From JANPCX01 sp966211815 (GTDB lineage: Bacteria > Pseudomonadota > Gammaproteobacteria > Burkholderiales > Burkholderiaceae_C), in assembly GCA_966211815.1 (NCBI GenBank), contig CBIHOD010000006.1, forward strand, positions 1-64,000: a DNA stretch of 64,000 nucleotides. The letters run 5' to 3'. This document shows, in pieces, positions 43,905 to 54,088 of the stretch. The first letter of the stretch is position 1. Each line of letters opens with the position of its first letter. The translations under genes and the position numbers were made by a program. The notes below the pieces were generated by a model. That model saw nothing but the letters and a program-made list of their open reading frames with translations. It did not search any database and had not been told where the DNA came from.

Positions 43905-43915
43905 TCCCCGCCGCG

Positions 43916-44419
43916 ATGCGATTCGCCCTCCAGGCGGCCAAAGCCCTCCTGTTGTCGCTCGCCATGGCGGGCGGCCAGGCGGCCCTGGCCGCGCCCTACC
44001 AGCAGTTCGACGTGAAGCTCGACAACCCCTGCGTCATCGGGCTGGATTGGCTCACGCCCGTCGGCACCTTCAAGCTGGACTGCCCGTGGAGCGAGCCCAA
44101 GTCCGACGCGCCCCGCGTCAAGGACGGCCGGACCTACCAGCTGACCGCCTTGCTGTCGCCCGCCAACACGCGGCTGCAGGACCCGGCCGCCGAGCTGCGC
44201 AGCGCGCTGGCCGACGTCTTCGACAACCCCGACGAAGCGGCCAAGGCGGAATGCCACCTGGTCTCGATGCTCGGCACGGTGTGCCGCAACGTGCCGGTGG
44301 GCGCATCGATCAGGGCGAGGGCGGACGCATCCAAATCCTTCTTCGCCACCACGGGCTATGTCCTGTGCGTGGACAGCGCCGCCGGCCGCGGGCCGTGCGT
44401 GCCCATGAAACCCAAGTGA
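43916..44419 (+). CDS. Exported protein of unknown function
   Basis: A 167-residue protein with a clear Sec signal peptide (hydrophobic residues 8-22, cleavage near 'ALAAPYQQF'). The mature part has five cysteines (in 'DNPCVIG', 'LDCPW', 'AECHLV', 'TVCRNV' and later), which could form disulfides in the periplasm. No family recognised. It starts 11 bp after sucB and ends 10 bp before lpd, so it must be co-transcribed with them, although a periplasmic protein has no obvious job in that complex. Confidence 0.8.
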   Translation: MRFALQAAKALLLSLAMAGGQAALAAPYQQFDVKLDNPCVIGLDWLTPVGTFKLDCPWSEPKSDAPRVKDGRTYQLTALLSPANTRLQDPAAELRSALADVFDNPDEAAKAECHLVSMLGTVCRNVPVGASIRARADASKSFFATTGYVLCVDSAAGRGPCVPMKPK

Positions 44420-44429
44420 GAGACATCCC

Positions 44430-45860
<1,431 letters not shown>

Positions 45861-45887
45861 GCGGGGCGCGGTTGTTGAAGTGACCCG

Positions 45888-45924
45888 CGGCGGGGCGTCC
45901 TCCTTGGCGCCCCGCCGTTTTCCC
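45888..45924 (+). terminator. lpdA terminator
   Basis: CGGCGGGGCG (45888-45897) pairs perfectly with CGCCCCGCCG (45908-45917) around a 10-nt loop, followed by TTTTCCCTT. It ends the sucA-sucB-unknown-lpdA transcript 27 bp after the lpdA stop. Confidence 0.9.
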
Positions 45925-45941
45925 TTGTGCCGGGTGCCCCG

Positions 45942-47045
45942 ATGCCCAATGTGACCGAGCTTTACCACCAGACGCTGCGCGAGCGCGGCTACAAGGCCGA
46001 CCCGGCGCAGCTGCGCGCGGTGGCCGCCTTGCAGCGGTGCGCCGACGAATGGGCGGTCTACGTCGAGCGCCGGCGCAGCACCCTGGGCAAGCTGCTGGGT
46101 TCGCGCCCGCCGATCCCGCGCGGCGTCTACATGTACGGCGGCGTCGGCCGCGGCAAGAGCTTCCTGATGGACTGCTTCTTCCAGGCGGTGCCGCTCAAGC
46201 GCAAGGCCAGGCTACATTTCCACGAATTCATGCGCGAGGTGCACCGCGAACTGGCCGAGCTGCACGGCACGCAGAACCCGCTGCACGAGCTGGGCAAGCG
46301 CATGGCCCGCCGCTACCGCCTGATCTGCTTCGACGAATTCCACGTCGCCGACGTGACCGACGCGATGATCCTCTACCGGCTGCTGGAAGCGCTGGTCGAT
46401 TTCCGCGTCAGCATCGTCACCACCTCCAATTTCCACCCGGACGGCCTTTATCCCAACGGCCTGCACCGGGACCGGATCTTGCCCGCGATCGAGTTGCTGA
46501 AGGCGCAGCTGGAGATCATCAACGTCGACGCCGGCACCGACTACCGCCAGCGCGTGCTGGAGAAAGTCGACCTCTACCACTGCCCCTTGGGCCCGGACGC
46601 GGAACTCGCGATGGCCGCGGCGTTCGAACGGCTGATGGAAGCCAAGGAAGAAGAGCCGGTCATGCGCATCGAGCACCGCACCCTGCACGCCCTGCGCAAG
46701 GCGGGGGGCGTGGTTTGGTTCGATTTCAAGACGCTGTGCGGCGGTCCGCGTTCGCAGAACGACTACCTGGAGCTGGCCGAGCAGTTCCACACCGTGATGC
46801 TGTCGGGCGTGCCCCAGATGTCGCCGCGGCTGGCCTCGGAAGCCCGGCGCTTCACCTGGCTGGTCGACGTGCTCTACGACCGGCGGGTCAAGCTCATCAT
46901 GTCGGCCGAAGTCGAGCCCGAGCTGCTGTACACCGAAGGCCCGATGGCGCATGAATTCCCGCGCACGGTGTCGCGGCTGCGCGAGATGCAGTCGGCGGAA
47001 TTCCTGGCGCTGGCGCGGCGCGACGTGGACACGGGACTGACCTGA
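45942..47045 (+). CDS. zapE: Cell division ATPase ZapE
   Basis: AFG1-like AAA+ ATPase of 367 residues, which in E. coli binds FtsZ and is needed under stress. Walker A is 'GGVGRGKSFLMDCF', Walker B 'LICFDEFHVADV'. 'TTSNFHPDGLYPNGLHRDRILPAI' is a family signature. ATG 45942 is used. The stop TGA overlaps the ATG of the next gene (TGATG). Confidence 0.93.
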   Translation: MPNVTELYHQTLRERGYKADPAQLRAVAALQRCADEWAVYVERRRSTLGKLLGSRPPIPRGVYMYGGVGRGKSFLMDCFFQAVPLKRKARLHFHEFMREVHRELAELHGTQNPLHELGKRMARRYRLICFDEFHVADVTDAMILYRLLEALVDFRVSIVTTSNFHPDGLYPNGLHRDRILPAIELLKAQLEIINVDAGTDYRQRVLEKVDLYHCPLGPDAELAMAAAFERLMEAKEEEPVMRIEHRTLHALRKAGGVVWFDFKTLCGGPRSQNDYLELAEQFHTVMLSGVPQMSPRLASEARRFTWLVDVLYDRRVKLIMSAEVEPELLYTEGPMAHEFPRTVSRLREMQSAEFLALARRDVDTGLT

Positions 47046-47716
47046 TGGCGGCGAAACGTCCCTGGGATGCGTGCCTGGCGGTGTTCGCCGGGGCTTCCCG
47101 CAAGCCGCTGGCAATAGCCGCGGTCTGCGCCTTGCTGGCGCCGGCCGCATCCATCGGCGCGCCGCCTGATCAAACCGCCGAGCGCGAGCGCATCAAGCAA
47201 GAGCGCGCCGAGGCTGAATCCCGGTTCAAGGAACGGGAGCGGGAATGCCTCAAGGGCTTCGTCGTGACGCCCTGCACCGACAAGGCGCAGCGTCAGCGGC
47301 GCCAGTCCCTGGCCGAGTTGAAGCGCCAGGAGAACCTGCTCGACGAACAGCTCCGCCGGCAGCGCGCCGCCGACCGTGACGAGGCTTTGGCCGAAAAGGC
47401 CCGGGACAGGGTGCAGGCCGCCCAGGCCGCCGCCGGGGCGTCGGCAGCGGCCCCGCCGCCCCAGCGCGCGCCGCGCGAGCCCCGCCGTCCAGCGGCGACG
47501 CCGGAGCAGGCGCAAGCGCAAGCGGGGCAACGCGAAGCGGAACGGTCCGGCAAGGCCGCCGAGGCCGCCCGGCGGGCGCAGTCCCAGCGCGGCAAAGTCG
47601 AGGCCGCGGCGCGCCACAAGGCCGAGGTGGAAAAGCGCAACGCGGAACAAGCCCGATCCAAGAAGCCGGCTTCACCCGGTTTGCCGTCACCGCCAGCGTC
47701 CGCGCCGCGGCCTTGA
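47045..47716 (+). CDS. Exported Ala/Glu/Arg-rich coiled-coil protein
   Basis: A 223-residue protein of unknown function. A basic n-region and hydrophobic stretch (about 20-38) form a signal peptide. The mature part is dominated by charged helix ('ERERIKQERAEAESRFKERE', 'LAELKRQENLLDEQLRRQRA') with coiled-coil character, a pair of cysteines in 'ECLKGFVVTPCTDKA', and a low-complexity C terminus. Overlap with zapE by one base implies translational coupling. A link to the envelope or division is possible only from context. Confidence 0.75.
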   Translation: MAAKRPWDACLAVFAGASRKPLAIAAVCALLAPAASIGAPPDQTAERERIKQERAEAESRFKERERECLKGFVVTPCTDKAQRQRRQSLAELKRQENLLDEQLRRQRAADRDEALAEKARDRVQAAQAAAGASAAAPPPQRAPREPRRPAATPEQAQAQAGQREAERSGKAAEAARRAQSQRGKVEAAARHKAEVEKRNAEQARSKKPASPGLPSPPASAPRP

Positions 47717-47791
47717 TGGTGGGGCGATGTCGCCGGGTCGATGCAAGCCGCCCGGCTTGCAGACGGTCTCGCCGCCTGACGGCGGGCCCGC

Positions 47792-48559
47792 TCACTTGAG
47801 CGGATCGACCCGGACCAGCGCCAGGGAAAGGTTGTCCCCGCCACCGCGCGCGCGCTGGCGCGCTTTGCTGATGAGCATCTCGCTCGCCTCTCGCGGCGGC
47901 AACGCATGGACGATCGCGCCCATCTCCTTGGGCGTGAAGTAGTGCCACAGGCCGTCGCTGCAGGCCATCAGGCTGTCGCCGATTTCCAGGCGGTCGACCC
48001 GGTCCATCGTCAACGGCGGATCCTGGGTGGTACCCAGGCAGCCGGTCAACAGGTTGGACTGCGGGTGCGTGTTGGCTTCTTCCTCGGTGATCTGGCCTTC
48101 GTCGACCAGGCGCTGGACGAAGGAGTGGTCGATGGTGCGGGCCATCATCTCGGCGCCGCGGAAATGGTAGACGCGCGAATCGCCGGCGTGGATGATCTGG
48201 CATTCGCGGTTGGGGCTGACGATGAAAGCGGCCACCGTGCTGTGCGGTTCCTCTTCCGAGGTGATCGCCGTCAGCTTGATCATGAGGTGCGCTTCCATCA
48301 CCAGCTGGCGCAGCGTCTCGCTGGCTTCCTCCTGGCTGGGCGCGAAACGCTCGAACAGCTGGCGCGCGGTGAGGATGACCTGGTCGGACGCCTTGCGGCC
48401 GCCGCTCTTGCCGCCCATGCCGTCGGCCAATACGGCCATCGCGCAACCCTGCACGCGGCTGTGGGCGAAGATTTCGACCTGGTCCTGCTGGTAAGCACGG
48501 TCCCCGCGGTGAATGCCGGTTGCGGCGGAAAGCCGGTAGTTCAGCGTGGTGGTCGTCAT
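47792..48559 (-). CDS. PP2C-type serine/threonine protein phosphatase
   Basis: Soluble phosphatase of 255 residues in the PPM/PP2C family, metal-dependent. The motifs read 'HRGDRAYQQDQVEIF', 'VLADGMGGKSGGRKASD', 'IIHAGDSRVYHFRG', 'NLLTGCLG', 'LMACSDGLWHYF' and the final 'GGGDNLSLALVRV'; the metal-ligand aspartates are present. No kinase gene is adjacent. ATG 48559 is chosen; the -10 element lies only 7 nt upstream, so the frame further upstream is not translated. Confidence 0.9.
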   Translation of the reverse strand: MTTTTLNYRLSAATGIHRGDRAYQQDQVEIFAHSRVQGCAMAVLADGMGGKSGGRKASDQVILTARQLFERFAPSQEEASETLRQLVMEAHLMIKLTAITSEEEPHSTVAAFIVSPNRECQIIHAGDSRVYHFRGAEMMARTIDHSFVQRLVDEGQITEEEANTHPQSNLLTGCLGTTQDPPLTMDRVDRLEIGDSLMACSDGLWHYFTPKEMGAIVHALPPREASEMLISKARQRARGGGDNLSLALVRVDPLK

Positions 48560-48566
48560 GTCGAAA

Positions 48567-48574
48567 ACTATAAT
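48567..48574. promoter_or_regulatory. Overlapping divergent -10 elements
   Basis: On the plus strand TATAAT (48569-48574) is a perfect -10 for the YdcH-like gene 65 bp downstream. On the minus strand TATAGT (48572-48567) is a good -10 for the PP2C gene, whose ATG begins 7 nt later. Convincing -35 boxes were not found for either. The two would compete for polymerase. Confidence 0.5.
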
Positions 48575-48638
48575 CGCTTTGCTTTGAGAATTGGGCGCTA
48601 TCCGCTGCCGCACGCGCGGGGCCCGGTCACCGGTGCCG

Positions 48639-48842
48639 ATGGAAAACAACCTTCACTCCCCCCACCGCCAGCTGATCGAACTGCGGATCGAACACGCGCA
48701 GCTCGACGACTTGATCGACCAGGCGCTGCTTCGCCACCCGGAAGACGACCTCGCGTTGCGCCGACTGAAAAAACGGCGCCTTTTGCTGCGCGACCAAATG
48801 ACGCGCCTGGAAGCGCAACTGGAGCCGCGTGAGCCCGCCTGA
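48639..48842 (+). CDS. YdcH-like (DUF465) protein
   Basis: A 67-residue all-helical protein with the 'RIEHAQLDDLIDQAL...LRRLKKRRLLLRDQM' pattern of the DUF465/YdcH family, likely a short coiled-coil hairpin. Function unknown. ATG 48639 is used; 17 further in-frame codons upstream fall beyond the start expected for the family. The last 14 nt overlap the helicase gene. Confidence 0.8.
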   Translation: MENNLHSPHRQLIELRIEHAQLDDLIDQALLRHPEDDLALRRLKKRRLLLRDQMTRLEAQLEPREPA

Positions 48843-50868
48843 GGCGCCTCCCGTGCTTCTTCAGCCCTGCGGTGATGTCGGCCATCGGCCGGGGGAATTG
48901 AGCCCCGCGGTCGAGGCCGCCTTCGGTGTGGACGGCGCCATGGCGCGGGCGGACGAAGGCTATGTGCCGCGCGAAGTCCAATTGCAGCTGGCCCTGGCGG
49001 TCGCCCAGGCCATCGAAGACCGGGCGGCCCTGGTGGCCGAGGCCGGCACCGGCGTCGGCAAGACCTACGCCTACCTCGTTCCGGCGTTGCTGTCCGGCCG
49101 CCGCACCCTGGTGAGCACCGCCACGAAGAGCCTGCAGGACCAGCTTTTCCTGCGGGACATCCCGCGCCTGCGTGACGCGCTGCAGGTGCCGGTCGCCATC
49201 GCGCTGCTCAAGGGGCGTGGCAGCTACCTGTGCCTGCACCGGATGAAGCAGGCCCGGCAATCGGCCCAGCTGCCGGACCGGTGGGCGGTCCGAACGCTGG
49301 CCAAGATCGAGCAGTGGTCCCAGGCCACGCGCAGCGGCGACCTGGCCGAACTGGAAGGCCTGGACGAGCGCAGCAGCGTGATCCCCCTGGTGACATCCAC
49401 GCGCGACAACTGCCTGGGCTCGGAATGTCCCGATTTCAAGGCCTGCCACGTCGTCAAGGCGCGGCGGGAGGCGATGGCCGCCGACCTGGTCGTCGTCAAC
49501 CACCACCTTTTCTTCGCCGACATGGCCTTGCGAGACACCGGCGTGGCCGAGCTGCTCCCGTCGGTGGAGGTGGCGATCTTCGACGAGGCCCACCAGCTGA
49601 GCGACGCGGGCGTGCAGTTCCTCGGCGCGACCCTGGGCACGGCGCAGATGCTCGATTTCTCGCGCGACATGCTGGCCACCGGCCTGCAGCAGGCGCGCGG
49701 CCTGCAGCCCTGGCAGGAGTTGTCGCTGCGCTGCGAGCACGCCGCGCGCGAACTGCGGCTGGCCTGCGCCGGCGCGATCCGCGAAGTGCGGGCGGGCCTG
49801 AAGCTGCGCTGGGAAGAACGCGCCGGCCAACCCGCTTTCATCCAGGCGCTCGACCAATGGGACCAGGCCGCCTCCGCGGCCCAGGCGGCGCTGGACGCCG
49901 TAGGCGAGGCCTCGGCGGACTTCCCCCGGTTGGCGGAACGCGCGCTGTCGATGGTCGAGTTGACGCAACGCTTCGGCCTGCCCGCGCCGCCGGGCCATGT
50001 GCGCTGGATCGACCTGACGCCCCATGCCGCGCGGCTGGTGGAGTCGCCGCTGGACATCCGGAACGCGCTGGCCGAACAGATGGGCGCGGCGCCCAAGGCC
50101 TGGGTGTTCACGTCGGCCACGCTGGGCGACGACGAAGGCCTGACCTGGTTTTCCGAGGGCGCCGGCCTCACGCAGGCGCGCCACTTGCGCGTCGGCAGTC
50201 CTTTCCCCTACGCCGAGCATGCGCGGCTTTACGTGCCGCGCCGCTTCCCCAAGCCCAACGAGAGCGCGCATCCGCAGGCCGTGGCCGAGTTGGCGGCGCG
50301 CTGCGCCCAGGCGCTGGGCGGCCGCACCTTCGTGCTGACCACCACGCTGCGATCCCTGAAGGCCATCGGCGAAGCGCTGCGCGAGTGTTTCGACGCGCAA
50401 GGCGTGGCGATCGAGGTGCTGGTGCAAGGGCAGGGGCCCAAGCGGCAACTGCTGCAGCAGTTCGTGGCGCTGCCCCGGTCGGTGCTCGTCGGCTCGCAGA
50501 GCTTCTGGGAGGGCATCGACGTGCGCGGCGACGCGCTGCAGTGCGTGCTGATCGACAAGCTGCCGTTCCCGCCGCCGAGCGACCCGCTGGTCGAGGCGCG
50601 GGTGCGGCGGCTCGAAGCGGAAGGACGCGACGCCTTCGCCGACTATTTCGTCGCGGAAGCCGCCGTTTCGCTGAAGCAGGGCGCGGGCCGCTTGATCCGC
50701 AGCGAGACCGACAAGGGCCTGCTGGTGGTCTGCGACCCGCGCCTGCTCGGCATGAACTACGGCAGGCGCCTGCGCGAGGCGCTGCCGCCCATGGGCCTGC
50801 TCGAAAGCGAGGACGAGGCGATGGCGTGGTTGGCCGAACTCTCCGACCAGCGCAGCATGCCCTGGTGA
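48829..50868 (+). CDS. ATP-dependent Fe-S helicase, DinG/YoaA type
   Basis: XPD-family superfamily 2 DNA helicase, 679 residues. Walker A is 'AEAGTGVGKTYAYLVP', the Walker B box 'FDEAHQ', and motif VI 'QGAGRLIRSETD'. Four cysteines between them ('YLCLHR', 'DNCLGSEC', 'KACHVV') are the ligands of the [4Fe-4S] domain. Length is close to E. coli YoaA (replication-fork repair) and DinG. GTG 48829 overlaps the DUF465 gene, suggesting coupling. Confidence 0.92.
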   Translation: MSPPEAPPVLLQPCGDVGHRPGELSPAVEAAFGVDGAMARADEGYVPREVQLQLALAVAQAIEDRAALVAEAGTGVGKTYAYLVPALLSGRRTLVSTATKSLQDQLFLRDIPRLRDALQVPVAIALLKGRGSYLCLHRMKQARQSAQLPDRWAVRTLAKIEQWSQATRSGDLAELEGLDERSSVIPLVTSTRDNCLGSECPDFKACHVVKARREAMAADLVVVNHHLFFADMALRDTGVAELLPSVEVAIFDEAHQLSDAGVQFLGATLGTAQMLDFSRDMLATGLQQARGLQPWQELSLRCEHAARELRLACAGAIREVRAGLKLRWEERAGQPAFIQALDQWDQAASAAQAALDAVGEASADFPRLAERALSMVELTQRFGLPAPPGHVRWIDLTPHAARLVESPLDIRNALAEQMGAAPKAWVFTSATLGDDEGLTWFSEGAGLTQARHLRVGSPFPYAEHARLYVPRRFPKPNESAHPQAVAELAARCAQALGGRTFVLTTTLRSLKAIGEALRECFDAQGVAIEVLVQGQGPKRQLLQQFVALPRSVLVGSQSFWEGIDVRGDALQCVLIDKLPFPPPSDPLVEARVRRLEAEGRDAFADYFVAEAAVSLKQGAGRLIRSETDKGLLVVCDPRLLGMNYGRRLREALPPMGLLESEDEAMAWLAELSDQRSMPW

Positions 50869-50922
50869 CATGCCCTTCGCGGGGCCATGCCCGGGGCTCG
50901 ACGGCGGGTCAGTCCGGCCCGC

Positions 50923-51774
50923 TCACCAGATCTGCCACCAGCGGCGTTGCTCCGTGTCGGTGGCGCCCAGCCGGGCCGCGCTGTTGAAGCGGGTTTGCGG
51001 GAAGTTCTGCTGCTGCACGCGTTGTGCCGCGTCGCGCAGTTCGGTCAGGCCCAGCCGTTCATAGCTGAACACCATGATGGCGAGCGCTTCCTCGATGGCC
51101 GGCGAGTACTGGAATTCCTGCACCGCCTGCTGCGCGCGGTTGGCGGCGGCGACATAGGCGCCGCGTCGGAAGTAGTAACGGGCCACGTGCACTTCATATT
51201 CGGCCAGCGAGTTGATGATGTAGTTCATCCGCAGCTGGGCGTCCGGCGCGTAGCGGGACTGCGGGAACTGCTCGACCAGCTGCTTGAAGGAGGAGAACGC
51301 CTCCCTCGACGCCTGCTGGTCGCGCTCGGAAAGGTTCTGGCCGGAAAGGCTGCCCAGGATGCCGAGGTTGTCGTTGAAGTTGACGATGCCCTGCAGGTAA
51401 TAGGCGTAATCCAGCGCCGGGCTGCTGGGGTTGAGCTTGATGAAGCGTTCCAGCGTCACCAGGGCCTGCGCCTTCTCGCCCATCTTGTAGTTGGCGTAGG
51501 CGCGTTCGAGTTGCGCCTGCTGCGACACGAGCGTGCCCGTGGCCCGGCCTTCCAGCCGCTCGTAGAGCCGCGCCGATTTCTCGTAGTTGCCGGCGGCCAT
51601 TTCTTCCTTGGCCTCTGAATACAATCTTTCGGCCGACCAGCCCGCCGTCTCGTCCTTGGGCGCCGAGCCGCAGGCCGACAACAGCAGACCCGACAAGCAC
51701 AGTGCGCCGAACCATTTACCTCTTGCCGCCGGACCCTGTGCAGGGCCACCGCTCCACCAACGTTTCAAGGTCAT
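50923..51774 (-). CDS. bamD: Outer membrane assembly lipoprotein BamD
   Basis: Essential lipoprotein of the BAM complex, 283 residues, which binds BamA and helps insert outer-membrane beta-barrels. The signal peptide ends in lipobox 'LLLSAC', and the mature chain has TPR-like repeats ('LYSEAKEEMAAGNYEKSARLYE', 'QLVEQFPQSRYAPDAQLRM', 'YEVHVARYYFRRGAYVAAANR'). Convergent with the helicase gene, divergent from rluD. Confidence 0.95.
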   Translation of the reverse strand: MTLKRWWSGGPAQGPAARGKWFGALCLSGLLLSACGSAPKDETAGWSAERLYSEAKEEMAAGNYEKSARLYERLEGRATGTLVSQQAQLERAYANYKMGEKAQALVTLERFIKLNPSSPALDYAYYLQGIVNFNDNLGILGSLSGQNLSERDQQASREAFSSFKQLVEQFPQSRYAPDAQLRMNYIINSLAEYEVHVARYYFRRGAYVAAANRAQQAVQEFQYSPAIEEALAIMVFSYERLGLTELRDAAQRVQQQNFPQTRFNSAARLGATDTEQRRWWQIW

Positions 51775-51816
51775 GCTGCAAGCAGCCGCCGCGGCGGCCG
51801 GATCCCGTCGAAAAAA

Positions 51817-52830
<1,014 letters not shown>

Positions 52831-53194
52831 AAGGCACGTCCGGACCGGTTTCGAAGCGCGATCCTGCGCAGGGCGCGCGCCTTGGTTACAATGCACCGAG
52901 ATCCCGTAGAGAAAAGAGAAGGCGAGCCGCCGGCCGTGCATCGATGCCGGCCGAGATGCCTTCACTGAGGGTCCCGCGGTCCCCGCCGGGTGCGAGTCAC
53001 CCGGCCGACTGACACCTGAACGGCGAGTTGACCCGGCGAAAGCGCCGGCGATTGAACGCCCCGGACCGGGATTTTTCGAAACGACAGACGGTACAGCCAC
53101 CGCCCCCGGATGGGTTCCGGGCGCCTGGACTGCCCTCACACCACGCTCCCAGAAGGTTCGCCGGTTCGGCCGGCCGAGGATGTAGACGAAGTCC
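52831..53194 (+). promoter_or_regulatory. scpB promoter and long structured leader
   Basis: TACAAT at 52887-52892 is a likely -10, which would give a leader of about 295 nt before scpB. Stems visible by eye include CCGGGTG/CACCCGG with a 5-nt loop (about 52987-53005), CCGGCG-AAAG-CGCCGG (about 53034-53049), CCCGG/CCGGG followed by TTTTT (about 53062-53085), and CCCGGA/TCCGGG (about 53105-53121). A 22-codon frame, ATG 52944 to TGA 53012, could be a leader peptide. I recognise no known RNA family. Confidence 0.45.
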
Positions 53195-54088
53195 ATGAAT
53201 ACACAGGATGCGAAGCGCGTCCTTGAGACTGCGCTTATTTGTGCCCGTGAGCCGCTGCCCGTGCGCGACATGCGCGCGCTGTTCGCCGATGAGCTCGGCC
53301 CGGATTCCCTGCGTTCGCTGCTGGACGAGCTGGTCCGCGACTGGGAGGGCCGCGGTGTCGAACTGGTGTGCCTGGCCACGGGCTGGCGTTTCCAGAGCCG
53401 GCCGGAATTGAGGGAATTCCTCGACCGCCTCCACCCCGAGAAGCCGCCGAAGTATTCGCGCGCGGTGATGGAGACCCTGGCCATCATTGCCTACCGCCAG
53501 CCGGTGACCCGCGGCGACATCGAAGACATCCGCGGCGTCACCGTGAACAGCCAGATCATCAAGCAACTCGAGGACCGCGGCTGGGTCGAAGCCATCGGCT
53601 ACCGAGAAGCGCCCGGCCGCCCGGCCCTGCTGGCCACGACCAAGCAATTCCTGGACGACCTGGGATTGTCCAGCCTGGAGCAGCTGCCCGCGCTGGAAGG
53701 CGGCGCCTTCGACGCCAGCACGCTGGATGCGCTGGCGCCGCAGCAGGCCGCCCTGCTCGAACCCCAGGCCAGCCTCGGGCTCGACGAACCGGACGACCTC
53801 CAAGCGCCGCAGCCGGAGCTTTCCGGCCCGGCGGCCGAGGAAGCCATCGAGCCCCCTCCTGCCGCCGCGGAGTCCCCAGACGCTGCGCTGTCTTTCGCCC
53901 TGGAGGCGGCAGAACAAGCCGAGCAGCCCGGTCCAAGCGAAGCGCAGCCGCAGTCGCCCGATGCCGCGCCATCGGTCGAGGCGCCGCCCGGCCCGCCGCT
54001 TGCGCGAGCCCCTGCGGACACCTCCCCCGAAAAACCGACCGACACTGATTCCAGCCCACACGCCGACCCGATGGAACCCCAAGCATGA
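53195..54088 (+). CDS. scpB: Chromosome segregation and condensation protein ScpB
   Basis: Kleisin-interacting winged-helix subunit of the SMC-ScpAB condensin, 297 residues. The two winged helices occupy about residues 5-160, with 'KYSRAVMETLAIIAYRQPVTRGDIEDIRGV' as the signature. The remaining 120 residues are an acidic Pro/Ala/Glu-rich tail not seen in short homologues. scpA is not in the window. The stop overlaps the rluB start by 4 nt (ATGA). Confidence 0.93.
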   Translation: MNTQDAKRVLETALICAREPLPVRDMRALFADELGPDSLRSLLDELVRDWEGRGVELVCLATGWRFQSRPELREFLDRLHPEKPPKYSRAVMETLAIIAYRQPVTRGDIEDIRGVTVNSQIIKQLEDRGWVEAIGYREAPGRPALLATTKQFLDDLGLSSLEQLPALEGGAFDASTLDALAPQQAALLEPQASLGLDEPDDLQAPQPELSGPAAEEAIEPPPAAAESPDAALSFALEAAEQAEQPGPSEAQPQSPDAAPSVEAPPGPPLARAPADTSPEKPTDTDSSPHADPMEPQA

